Source: Arenibacter latericius DSM 15913 (lineage in GTDB: Bacteria > Bacteroidota > Bacteroidia > Flavobacteriales > Flavobacteriaceae). Taken from it: a DNA stretch of 64,000 nt. The stretch's first letter is position 1. Each line of letters starts with the position of its first letter. The translations under genes and the position numbers were made by a program. The notes under the pieces were generated by a model. That model saw only the letters and a program-made list of their open reading frames with translations. It was not told the origin of the DNA and made no database searches. Positions 1 to 7,891 of this stretch are shown here, one piece after another. Where the stretch lies: positions 124,001 through 188,000 of the forward strand of contig NZ_AUKX01000001.1 in NCBI RefSeq assembly GCF_000424985.1. The letters are read 5' to 3'.

Positions 1-853
1 ACACACCGGCGATATTAGTCTGATAATCATAAGCATTGTTTACTTTAATAGCGTTCTTTTCTATCTCTAAGCCCCAATTCCCTATAGGCCCAAGTTTAGG
101 TGACAACCCAAATAATGGAATAAAGTAATCTGTTTCCACATAAGATTCCCCTTTTCCTTCATCGTTGTGTTTTACCACCACAGCTTCTAGATTATCATCT
201 CCATATAAACGAACCACCTCTGCCTGGGTAAATAATTTAATTTTCCCCAACTTGGCTAATTCAGAGGCTTTTTCAACCGAATCTAAAGCACCCCTAAATT
301 CATTTCTTCTATGCACCAATGAAACTTCAGAAGCTACATCTGCCAAGAAGATAGCCCAATCTAATGCAGAATCCCCACCCCCAGAGATCACCACCTTTTT
401 GTTGCGATAAACTTCAGGGTCTTTTATCATATAGACTACTCCTTTGTCTTCAAAATCAGCTAAATTAGAAATTAGGGGTTTCCTTGGCTCAAATGACCCC
501 AATCCCCCGGCAATAACTACCACCGGAGCATGGTGTTTAGTTCCTTTATTGGTAGTAACTATAAAACTTCCGTCATCTAATTTCTCTAAAGTTTCTGCCC
601 GCTCTGCAAGAGTAAATCCCGGCTCAAAAGGCTCAATCTGCTGCATTAAGTTCTCTACCAAATCTCCTGCTAATATCTCGGGAAATGCAGGGATATCATA
701 TATAGGTTTTTTAGGATAAATTTCTGCACATTGCCCTCCAGGTTGCGGTAGTGCATCTATAATATGTGTACGTAACTTTAACAATCCCGCTTCAAAAACG
801 GTAAATAATCCTGTTGGCCCTGCTCCTATTATTAGAATATCTGTCTCTATCAT
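1..853 (-). CDS. Ferredoxin--NADP(+) reductase, thioredoxin-reductase-like (3' part cut by window start)
   Basis: I translated this from the reverse strand starting at the ATG at 851-853; 284 codons are present and the gene runs off the window with no stop. The N-terminus is an FAD-binding Rossmann fold with GAGPTG at residues 10-15. A second nucleotide-binding motif, SGGGDSALDWA, lies near residue 155, as in the TrxR-like ferredoxin/flavodoxin NADP reductases; I see no redox-active CxxC between the domains, which argues against thioredoxin reductase. The gene starts 20 bases after the cobA stop and is in the same direction as cobA and sulfite reductase, so it may supply ferredoxin-borne electrons for sulfite reduction (inference from context). 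Confidence 0.85.
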   Translation of the reverse strand, partial: MIETDILIIGAGPTGLFTVFEAGLLKLRTHIIDALPQPGGQCAEIYPKKPIYDIPAFPEILAGDLVENLMQQIEPFEPGFTLAERAETLEKLDDGSFIVTTNKGTKHHAPVVVIAGGLGSFEPRKPLISNLADFEDKGVVYMIKDPEVYRNKKVVISGGGDSALDWAIFLADVASEVSLVHRRNEFRGALDSVEKASELAKLGKIKLFTQAEVVRLYGDDNLEAVVVKHNDEGKGESYVETDYFIPLFGLSPKLGPIGNWGLEIEKNAIKVNNAYDYQTNIAGV

Positions 854-873
854 TTTGCTATAATTAACTCTTG

Positions 874-1725
874 TTATATAAAAACCTTTTCGTGAACTAA
901 ATTCTTTTGATGTTGTGATCTACTTATTATATGCTCTGCATGTTCCATTACTATAGATCGATGTCTTACTACTTCCCCAATAATTATGATTGCCGGATTG
1001 CTTAATTCCTTTTTGGCCCCTACCTCTTGGATGGTGTCAATAGTCCCAATCCCTACCTTTTCGTTTTTACAAGTTCCGCTTTGTATTATAGCAATTGGAA
1101 GCTTGCATTTCCTCTCTCGTCTAAACAACGCTACTATCTCCGGAAGTTTACTCATCCCCATCAAAATTACTACCGTAGCACTAGACTTTGCCGCCAATGC
1201 CACATCAGTAGACAACTTATGATCTTTTGTCGTCCCAGTGATTACCCAAAAACTTTCGGAAGCCCCTCGCTTAGTAACAGGTATATTTTGCAAAGCCGGT
1301 ACAGCCGTAGAGGAGGATATTCCTGGAACCATAGCTACTTCTAAACCATTGTTAGCAGCATATTCCATTTCTTCGGCTCCTCTTCCAAAAACAAAGGGAT
1401 CACCACCTTTTAACCTCACCACATGTCCATGCGTTAGAGCCCTACTCACAATAAGTTCATTAATTTGATCTTGCTGATAGGCATAACACCCCTTCCTTTT
1501 CCCCACAAAAATATGCTCGGCATTAGGGGCGTATTCTAACAATGAGGTGTCTACTAGAGCATCATATAGAACAACATTAGCTGCCTTTAAAGCGTTTATT
1601 GCTTTTATTGTTATGAGTTCTACATCACCTGGACCAGCACCTACTACCGTTAATTTTGCAATACCTGTGGCACTTTCAACAGGCAAGGTGTTTGCACCTG
1701 CTATTCTTTCTATTTTACTTATCAT
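874..1725 (-). CDS. cobA: Uroporphyrinogen-III C-methyltransferase (SUMT)
   Basis: This is a 283-residue single-domain SUMT that methylates uroporphyrinogen III at C2 and C7 with SAM to give precorrin-2, the first committed step of siroheme synthesis. The SAM-binding VGAGPGD motif is near residue 28 and the RLKGGDPFVFGRGAEE signature near residue 104. No CysG-type dehydrogenase/ferrochelatase domain is fused. The ATG at 1725 lies 4 bases after the stop of the upstream sulfite reductase, so the two are co-transcribed. The product serves the siroheme of that reductase, a standard genomic pairing. The enzyme for the next step (Met8-like) is not in the window and may lie beyond its left end. Confidence 0.93.
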   Translation of the reverse strand: MISKIERIAGANTLPVESATGIAKLTVVGAGPGDVELITIKAINALKAANVVLYDALVDTSLLEYAPNAEHIFVGKRKGCYAYQQDQINELIVSRALTHGHVVRLKGGDPFVFGRGAEEMEYAANNGLEVAMVPGISSSTAVPALQNIPVTKRGASESFWVITGTTKDHKLSTDVALAAKSSATVVILMGMSKLPEIVALFRRERKCKLPIAIIQSGTCKNEKVGIGTIDTIQEVGAKKELSNPAIIIIGEVVRHRSIVMEHAEHIISRSQHQKNLVHEKVFI

Positions 1726-1729
1726 AGTC

Positions 1730-3820
1730 TTAGGCTGTTGTTAGTTCCAATTGTCTATACGCTTCCACTCCATTTAAAAAAGCTTCAGCATCTTTTAAGT
1801 ACGATTTCGCAAATGCTTCTGTAGGGGCATTTTCTTTTAGCTGAAGTACAGTTTTCTCAAATCCTTCCTCTAGCTTAAATTTCCCTGTGGCTACAAACAA
1901 CCTATCAAAATCCTTGATAATACTGATATGTGTATTCACCTTGGTTTTTTCTGAGGTTAAAAGTGCTTTTGCCGTGTTTACCATAGAAGAATAAGAATGG
2001 TAGATACTTGCCGCCCATTTTTCCTCGTCCAAATTTAATTTTGCCGTTTCTAGTTTTTCCTGACTATCAAATAATAGCGTCGCTATTAAATCGATTACCA
2101 CCCCTGCACATTCTCCTACACCAATAGCTTGCTTATATTTTTCCGTATTTCCCCAATCAATGAAATCTGAGGAGGTGAGGTCGTCCACATTAGACAAAGG
2201 CTTTAGAAAATCATAAAAATACATTTGTCCTTTTTCTTCATAATAATCCACGAAGGCCTGCCCTTCTCCATTTTTATCAAAATCATCTAATATTAAACGT
2301 AGCGCCTGGGGTCCACGTTTACTAGGTATTTTGATAACTTTATCTGCATATCGACCATTACCATTTCCTAGGTTTCCACCTCCCAATAATACCTGTAAAG
2401 CTGGAGCCACTAATTTATCTTTGGTTCTAATAGACATTCCTTGGAATCCTATATTGGCCATATTATGCTGCCCACAAGCATTCATACACCCACTTATTTT
2501 TATTACAACATCTGGATTATCAATGTAATGTGGATATTCTGCCTTTATCACTTGCTCCAATTTTTCGGCAATCCCCGTACTACTTGCAATTCCCAAGTTA
2601 CAGGTATCGGTTCCAGGACAGGCGGTAATGTCTACTGCTGAATTATATCCAATCTCTACAAAACCAAGCTTTTTCAGTTCCTGATAAAAGAAAGGCAATA
2701 AAGACTCCTTTACATAGGGTATTAATATATTTTGACGCAATGTCATCCTAAACTCACCAGCTGCATATTTCTCCACTAAATCTGCTAACTGCCTTGCCTT
2801 ATCTATATAAAAATCGCCCAGCAGAACTTTAATTCCGATCGCCACATAGCCCTTTTGTTTCTGTGGTACTATATTAGTTGATTTCCAAAGCTCAAAATTG
2901 TTTGGATCTTCTATAATCACCTCTGGAACCTCTACCTCCGGAATAGAAACTTTTGGATAGGAATCGGCGTCAATTTCATAGGTTTTAAATGGAATTGCTA
3001 ATTGCTCTTCTTCTAGCAATTTTTTAAATCCGTCCAAACCAACATCCTTCAGTAAGAATTTCATTCTTGCCTTAGCTCTACTTTTACGTTCCCCGTAGCG
3101 ATCAAAAACACGCACAACACCTTCCATTAAGGGAATAATCTGGTCTGCTGGTAAGAAAGAATACATTTCATCGGCATGCCTTGGTTGAGACCCTAAACCA
3201 CCGCCCAACATCACTTTAAAGCCTCTTACACCATTTTCAATTTTAGCGATGAAGCCAAGATCGTGCATATAGGAAAGACCAGAATCAGCATCCGAAGCGG
3301 AAAAAGAGACCTTAAACTTTCTTCCCATTTCCTGACTTATAGGATTTCTTAAAAAGTACTGAAACAAGGCATGCGCATAAGGAGAAACATCAAAAGGTTC
3401 GTTTATATCTATACCTGCCGTTTCACTAGCCGTAACGTTACGTACAGTATTACCACAAGCTTCTCGGATAGTTATGGCATCCCTCTCTAACTGAGCCCAT
3501 AGTTCTGGAGTACGATTAATATCCACATAATGAATTTGAATGTCTTGCCGAGTAGTGATATGCAAACGTCCAGTAGAATACTCCTCGGAAACCTCACAGA
3601 TTCTTCTTAGCTGTTGGGAAGTGACTTTTCCATATGGTAATTTTATCCTAATCATTTGGACCCCTGGTTGCCTCTGGCCATAAATTCCCCTGGCTAAACG
3701 CAGACTACGGAATTTCTCCTCGTCTAGCTTTCCTCCATTAAATTCATGGATTTTTTCGGCTAGGGCGATGATGTCCTTTTCTACTACCGGATTTTCCAAT
3801 TCTGTCCTGAAACTTTGCAT
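1730..3820 (-). CDS. Siroheme nitrite/sulfite reductase with C-terminal HEPN-like extension
   Basis: This 696-residue protein reduces sulfite to sulfide (or nitrite to ammonia) with six electrons. It has two ferredoxin-like plus siroheme/4Fe-4S half repeats. The cluster ligands are visible as C401 and C407 (ACPGTDTC) and C445 and C449 (SGCMNAC). Residues near 585-690 form an extra alpha-helical domain of the kind annotated as HEPN in Bacteroidota homologues; its role here is unknown. The operon (sulfite reductase, cobA, ferredoxin reductase) and the sulfate-activation genes just upstream favour assimilatory sulfite reduction over nitrite. A conserved putative operator lies 48-70 bases upstream of the ATG. 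Confidence 0.9.
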   Translation of the reverse strand: MQSFRTELENPVVEKDIIALAEKIHEFNGGKLDEEKFRSLRLARGIYGQRQPGVQMIRIKLPYGKVTSQQLRRICEVSEEYSTGRLHITTRQDIQIHYVDINRTPELWAQLERDAITIREACGNTVRNVTASETAGIDINEPFDVSPYAHALFQYFLRNPISQEMGRKFKVSFSASDADSGLSYMHDLGFIAKIENGVRGFKVMLGGGLGSQPRHADEMYSFLPADQIIPLMEGVVRVFDRYGERKSRAKARMKFLLKDVGLDGFKKLLEEEQLAIPFKTYEIDADSYPKVSIPEVEVPEVIIEDPNNFELWKSTNIVPQKQKGYVAIGIKVLLGDFYIDKARQLADLVEKYAAGEFRMTLRQNILIPYVKESLLPFFYQELKKLGFVEIGYNSAVDITACPGTDTCNLGIASSTGIAEKLEQVIKAEYPHYIDNPDVVIKISGCMNACGQHNMANIGFQGMSIRTKDKLVAPALQVLLGGGNLGNGNGRYADKVIKIPSKRGPQALRLILDDFDKNGEGQAFVDYYEEKGQMYFYDFLKPLSNVDDLTSSDFIDWGNTEKYKQAIGVGECAGVVIDLIATLLFDSQEKLETAKLNLDEEKWAASIYHSYSSMVNTAKALLTSEKTKVNTHISIIKDFDRLFVATGKFKLEEGFEKTVLQLKENAPTEAFAKSYLKDAEAFLNGVEAYRQLELTTA

Positions 3821-3867
3821 GATCCTAAATTTATGTATTCAAATAATTAATATTTTCATTCGTATTG

Positions 3868-3892
3868 TTATCCTATAGACTTAATAGATTTA
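3868..3892 (-). promoter_or_regulatory. Putative operator, copy 1 (sulfite reductase operon)
   Basis: On the plus strand the site reads TTATCCTATAGACTTAATAG (3868-3887), followed by ATTTA. It shares the pattern TTAYCCTATMGnnTTARTAGA with two sites upstream of the DUF2061-cysHDN operon. Read on the minus strand it is a near-direct repeat, CTATTAAGT then CTATAGGAT, with a 9-base period. It lies in the 115-base gap between cysN and sulfite reductase, 48 bases or more before the latter's ATG. The neighbouring Rrf2 regulator is the obvious candidate binder (inference). Confidence 0.6.
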
Positions 3893-3935
3893 TGAGACAA
3901 CAACTTCAGCCTTAAGATTAGGCTTAGAGTAACAG

Positions 3936-5183
3936 TTACTCAATAAACCCTACTCCAGCTGTGTTATTGGTCTGATTATCTATAAGGATAAAAGAGCCAT
4001 TCGTACGGTGCTCCTTAAAAGTATCGTAGAAAATAGGCTTGTTCAATCTAAATGTTACCTGCGCAATATCATTCATTGCCAAACCACTTACCTCAGTATC
4101 TACACCCGAATAGTCAGGCTTTATTTTGTGATGGATATTCTCTACTTTGGCCAATACTTTATTCACTCCATGTTGTAGCACATATTTATTTCCTAGGCTT
4201 AAATTTTGGGAATCCATCCAAGAAACTGTTGCGGTAAATTGCTTATCTATAGTTGGTAAATCACCCACTTTCACTAACATATCTCCCCTACTCACATTCA
4301 CCTCATCTTCTAAGGTTATGGTTACGGACGATCTTCTTGTAGCGGTTTGGTACTTCTTATCATAAAAGTAAATCTCCTTTATTTTAGATCTAGTCATAGA
4401 TGGTAGTACTACAACTTCATCCCCTACGCTTAATTCACCTCCATAAACCTTTCCCGCAAAGCCTCTAAAATCATGAAATTCCTCTGTTTTAGGTCTTATT
4501 ACGTATTGTACAGGAAATCTTGGCGTACCAATATTATAAACATCATCCTTATCCAAGGCTTCAAAATGCTCCAACAGCGTCTGCCCCTTGTACCATGGCA
4601 TATTAGTAGAAGGATTTACCACATTATCACCTTTAAGAGCACTAACAGGAATAAAAGTAATTTTCTGATCCTGATAATCACGTTTCCCCATCAACTCTTC
4701 AAAATCGGACTTAATTTCCTGGTAGCGTTCCTCTGAAAAATCTACCAAATCCATTTTATTTATGGCAACAATGACCTCTTTTATCCTAAGCAAGTTATTT
4801 ATAAAGAAGTGTCTGTTAGTCTGATCTATCACTCCTTTACGTGCATCTATCAAAATAATTGCCGCTTGGGAAGTAGAGGCACCAGTAACCATGTTCCTAG
4901 TGTATTCCAAATGACCAGGAGTATCGGCTATAATATAACTCTTATTAGGAGTAGAAAAATAGATATGGGCAACATCAATAGTAATTCCCTGCTCCCTTTC
5001 TGCCACCAAACCATCGGTCACTAAGGAGAAATCTAAATAATCATAACCTTTTTGTTTACTAGTTTTTTCTATAGCCTCTAACTTATCGTCAGTAAGCGAT
5101 TTTGTATCGTACAACAGACGCCCAATAAGGGTACTTTTCCCGTCATCTACACTTCCTGCTGTTGCTATTTTTAGTACTTCCAT
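3936..5183 (-). CDS. cysN: Sulfate adenylyltransferase subunit 1 (GTPase)
   Basis: This 415-residue translation-factor-type GTPase couples GTP hydrolysis to APS formation by CysD. The P-loop GSVDDGKST is near residues 10-18, the G3 motif DTPGH near residue 92, and the G4 motif NKMD near residue 147. It ends after the EF-Tu-like beta-barrel domains, so no APS kinase (CysC) domain is fused, unlike many CysNC proteins. It starts 48 bases after the cysD stop and is the last gene of the DUF2061-cysH-cysD-cysN operon. No separate cysC is seen in the window. Confidence 0.95.
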   Translation of the reverse strand: MEVLKIATAGSVDDGKSTLIGRLLYDTKSLTDDKLEAIEKTSKQKGYDYLDFSLVTDGLVAEREQGITIDVAHIYFSTPNKSYIIADTPGHLEYTRNMVTGASTSQAAIILIDARKGVIDQTNRHFFINNLLRIKEVIVAINKMDLVDFSEERYQEIKSDFEELMGKRDYQDQKITFIPVSALKGDNVVNPSTNMPWYKGQTLLEHFEALDKDDVYNIGTPRFPVQYVIRPKTEEFHDFRGFAGKVYGGELSVGDEVVVLPSMTRSKIKEIYFYDKKYQTATRRSSVTITLEDEVNVSRGDMLVKVGDLPTIDKQFTATVSWMDSQNLSLGNKYVLQHGVNKVLAKVENIHHKIKPDYSGVDTEVSGLAMNDIAQVTFRLNKPIFYDTFKEHRTNGSFILIDNQTNNTAGVGFIE

Positions 5184-5231
5184 TTTTATTTCTTAAGTAA
5201 TGAATAGTTAGTTTTAAATATTAAGAGACTT

Positions 5232-6188
5232 TTAAAAGTATCCTTGCTGCTTTCTTTTTTCCATGGCAGCTTCGGATCGCTTATCATCTATCCTAGCCCC
5301 TCTTTCCGAAATCTTAGATTCTCTTATCTCTCCTACCACTTTTTCTATAGTATCAGCATCGGAGAGTACTGCAGCAGTACAACTCATGTCACCCACTGTT
5401 CTAAAACGCACTATTCTTTCTTCTACCAATTCATCCTCGGCACGAAAAACTACATCATCCTCTGCAGACCAAATAAAGCCATCCCTTAAAAACACTTTCC
5501 TTTTATGGGCAAAATATATCGATGGGATCTCTATACTTTCTTTTTGAATATAGCTCCACACATCCAATTCTGTCCAGTTGCTAATAGGAAAGACTCTAAC
5601 ATTCTGCCCCAATTCAATTTGCCCATTCAGCATATCGAAAACTTCTGGCCGTTGGTTTTTTTCATCCCATTGCCCAAAATCATCACGAACAGAAAATATA
5701 CGTTCTTTAGCACGGGCTTTCTCTTCATCCCTTCTAGCGCCACCAATACAAGCATCAAACTTAAACTCTTCTATAGCATCTAATAAAGTGGTTGTTTGCA
5801 GCGTATTCCTACTAGCATACTTTCCTGATTCTTCTACTACTTTTCCTTGATCTATGGAATCTTGTACATTTCTCACTATCAATTCTAGGTCTAGCTCTTT
5901 TACCAATTTATCTCTAAAGGCTATAGTTTCAGGGAAATTATGTCCTGTATCTATATGCATTAAAGGAAATGGGATTTTGGCAGGATAAAACGCTTTTTGC
6001 GCCAGTCTTACCAAGGTAATGGAATCCTTACCGCCTGAAAAAAGAAGAACAGGCCTTTCAAATTGAGCTGCCACCTCTCTAAAAATATAGATCGCCTCAT
6101 TCTCCAAGTCGTTATTTCTAAGTGCTCCATGCACCTTTGATTGCTCAACGTCTATTACTGTGTCCAAATCTGATTCTATTATGCTCAA
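5232..6188 (-). CDS. cysD: Sulfate adenylyltransferase subunit 2, likely TTG start
   Basis: This is the ATP sulfurylase catalytic subunit of the PP-loop family; with CysN it makes APS from sulfate and ATP. The PP-loop SGGKDS is at residues 51-56 when translation starts at the TTG at 6186-6188. No in-frame ATG exists between the upstream in-frame TAA and the PP-loop; the only other early option is a GTG at residue 19. The homologous core (LENEAIYIFREV) begins near residue 28, so a non-ATG start is required unless there is a sequence error. The gene lies between cysH and cysN in the same direction. Confidence 0.92.
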   Translation of the reverse strand: MSIIESDLDTVIDVEQSKVHGALRNNDLENEAIYIFREVAAQFERPVLLFSGGKDSITLVRLAQKAFYPAKIPFPLMHIDTGHNFPETIAFRDKLVKELDLELIVRNVQDSIDQGKVVEESGKYASRNTLQTTTLLDAIEEFKFDACIGGARRDEEKARAKERIFSVRDDFGQWDEKNQRPEVFDMLNGQIELGQNVRVFPISNWTELDVWSYIQKESIEIPSIYFAHKRKVFLRDGFIWSAEDDVVFRAEDELVEERIVRFRTVGDMSCTAAVLSDADTIEKVVGEIRESKISERGARIDDKRSEAAMEKRKQQGYF

Positions 6189-6252
6189 AATAGTATTGTT
6201 AATTGTTTGATTCTAATTCTTAAAATATATACATCCAAGGTTTCATTTATCC

Positions 6253-6876
6253 TTAGGTATGCAATCCACACTCCCTATGTTCTAACACCTTAGTTGGGTC
6301 AAAATACGTATGTTCATTGGGTAGGTTTCTTACATTTAAATACCCATCTAATTGAACATCGCTATAATGATAAAACGGGCTAACTTTTAAAACCCCATCC
6401 TTACTAAGGCTTAGGATATCCAAGGAATCTCTAAGAGCGGTCTGCCCCTTCCTTAGATTAGTAAACCAAACATCGGGCTTATACTCTTCCATTGCCCTTT
6501 TAAAAGGCTCTAGTTTCACTTGTTCAGTAAAAAGTGAATGTCTGGGATCATCTATTCCAGGAATTCCCATTACGGCATCTCTATGTGCCGATGTTTGTTT
6601 TGGCACATATAATTTTATATTCAATTGTAGCCTATCTATCAATTCCTCAGCATGCCTATAAGTTTGCGGGGTATTATACCCCGTATCACACCAAATTACC
6701 GGTATATTAGCATCCACCTCAGTAACAGCGTTAAGAATAGCCACCTCGTAAGGCCTAAAATTAGTAGTTACTACAGGCCTTTCTGCGTATTGTATGGCCC
6801 ATGAAATAATCTCTGCTGGCGGTATGCCCTTAAATTGCAGATTTAAATTATGTAGTTGTTCCTCTGTAAATGCCAT
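6253..6876 (-). CDS. cysH: CysH-family phosphoadenylyl/adenylyl-sulfate reductase with divergent PP-loop
   Basis: This 207-residue member of the PAPS reductase family has the conserved CDTGYNTPQTYR segment and the C-terminal catalytic ECGLH, two residues from the end. It lacks the extra cysteine pairs that hold a 4Fe-4S cluster in APS reductases; only two cysteines are present. By that rule it would be a PAPS reductase, yet no APS kinase is fused to CysN or seen nearby. The usual PP-loop serines and glycine (SSSFG in E. coli CysH) read TTNFR here, near residues 36-40. It is the second gene of the sulfate-activation operon. The family is certain; the exact substrate is not. Confidence 0.85.
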   Translation of the reverse strand: MAFTEEQLHNLNLQFKGIPPAEIISWAIQYAERPVVTTNFRPYEVAILNAVTEVDANIPVIWCDTGYNTPQTYRHAEELIDRLQLNIKLYVPKQTSAHRDAVMGIPGIDDPRHSLFTEQVKLEPFKRAMEEYKPDVWFTNLRKGQTALRDSLDILSLSKDGVLKVSPFYHYSDVQLDGYLNVRNLPNEHTYFDPTKVLEHRECGLHT

Positions 6877-6912
6877 GCTCTAATTGTTTTAACCCTTATT
6901 TTCTTTTCATTA

Positions 6913-7176
6913 TTACTTTCCCCATTGGATTTTGTTCCACATTCTTTCATGAAAAAAATACAATATCATCTTAGTAAAAAGTTCAACCACTCCTATAGAA
7001 AATGCTACCGTTAGTTCCCCTGTAACTATCCAAGAGATTAACATGGTATCTAAAGTTCCTATTACCCTCCAACTAACGGACTTTACAATACTCCGCTTTG
7101 GATTTTCAGATCTCTTATCTGCTTTATAACTTTTTGAAACCGACTTACTATTGGCTATTAATTGTTCTGCAATCAT
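6913..7176 (-). CDS. DUF2061 small membrane protein at head of cys operon
   Basis: The protein has 87 residues from the ATG at 7174-7176. A basic N-terminus (about residues 1-30) is followed by the DUF2061 core: a KSVSWRVIGTLDT stretch, then two hydrophobic segments, ending in HERMWNKI. The function of DUF2061 is not established. It is the first gene of the operon with cysH, cysD and cysN (37-base gap to cysH), so a role in sulfate uptake, retention or regulation is plausible but unproven. Two copies of the putative operator lie directly upstream. Confidence 0.8.
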   Translation of the reverse strand: MIAEQLIANSKSVSKSYKADKRSENPKRSIVKSVSWRVIGTLDTMLISWIVTGELTVAFSIGVVELFTKMILYFFHERMWNKIQWGK

Positions 7177-7196
7177 GTGCAAAAAAGTATTTCTTA

Positions 7197-7218
7197 TTAT
7201 CCTATCGATTTAATAGAG
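7197..7218 (-). promoter_or_regulatory. Putative operator, copy 2 (DUF2061-cysHDN operon)
   Basis: The plus strand reads TTATCCTATCGATTTAATAG at 7197-7216, 18 of 20 positions identical to the copy before sulfite reductase. It ends about 20 bases before the DUF2061 ATG, so it would overlap or abut the core promoter; a TACTTTTTTG stretch that resembles a -7 box lies between site and start codon. Confidence 0.6.
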
Positions 7219-7276
7219 TAAGCAAATGTAAAATTATTTTTATAATGAAAAACTAAAAAGGGAAAAAAAATTCCAA

Positions 7277-7303
7277 TTACCCTATAGTTTTAGTAGATTA
7301 ATA
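7277..7303 (-). promoter_or_regulatory. Putative operator, copy 3 (distal)
   Basis: The plus strand reads TTACCCTATAGTTTTAGTAG at 7277-7296, then ATTAATA. It shares the CCTAT(A/C)G...TTA(A/G)TAGA core with copies 1 and 2 and lies 80 bases upstream of copy 2. Two copies before one operon could allow cooperative binding. Confidence 0.5.
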
Positions 7304-7394
7304 GAATTTAGATACAGAAATTATAGATTTAGCACCACAATAATGGAATTAAACCTTAATCATCTAAAAATAAAACACATATAGGAGTGCCTAA

Positions 7395-7805
7395 TTATGG
7401 CACTAGATCAGCTAGGGTATTGTTTTTATACACTTCTAAGGCACTATCCCTTACCTGAAGCATTAACATATGCACGGAACAACTTGCCTCATCTGGACAG
7501 TCGTCGCATTTTTCGTAGAAATTTAAGCTAACACAAGGGACCATTGCTATAGGACCTTCCAAAACCCGCATTACTACGGTCATAGGAATATCTTTAGGCT
7601 CCTTAATAAGATAGTATCCCCCACCCTTTCCTTTTTTTGAACCAAGGATGCCCGACTTTCTAAGAGTAAGAAGAATACTCTCCAAAAATTTTCTCGAAAT
7701 ATTTTCTTGTTTCGCTATTTCTGAAATTTGCACGGGCTGACGTCCTTTTTGTGACGCAAGAAACGTAAGGGCCTTTAATCCGTATTTAGTTTTTTTGGAA
7801 AGCAT
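7395..7805 (-). CDS. Rrf2-family transcriptional regulator
   Basis: This 136-residue Rrf2 protein has an N-terminal winged helix (MLSKKTKYGLKAL...) with the GKGGGY wing near residues 59-64. Four cysteines follow at 91, 100, 103 and 109. In IscR and NsrR three cysteines in this region hold an Fe-S cluster, so the protein could sense Fe-S or redox state; it could also be a CymR/cysteine-type regulator. It sits directly upstream of, and in the same direction as, the sulfate-assimilation operon. I saw no copy of the shared operator motif before its own start. Confidence 0.9.
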   Translation of the reverse strand: MLSKKTKYGLKALTFLASQKGRQPVQISEIAKQENISRKFLESILLTLRKSGILGSKKGKGGGYYLIKEPKDIPMTVVMRVLEGPIAMVPCVSLNFYEKCDDCPDEASCSVHMLMLQVRDSALEVYKNNTLADLVP

Positions 7806-7891
7806 GGAGCGAAGATAAGGAAAATTGGATATTTAAGGTGTAAAAATTTAAACCCTAGAATATACAACATTCCTTATCGTTTACAACGCAA

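Noticed and set aside
874-1725. Antisense open frames across cobA and other minus-strand genes
   Set aside because: They have no ribosome-binding sites or recognisable domains and lie fully within well-supported genes.
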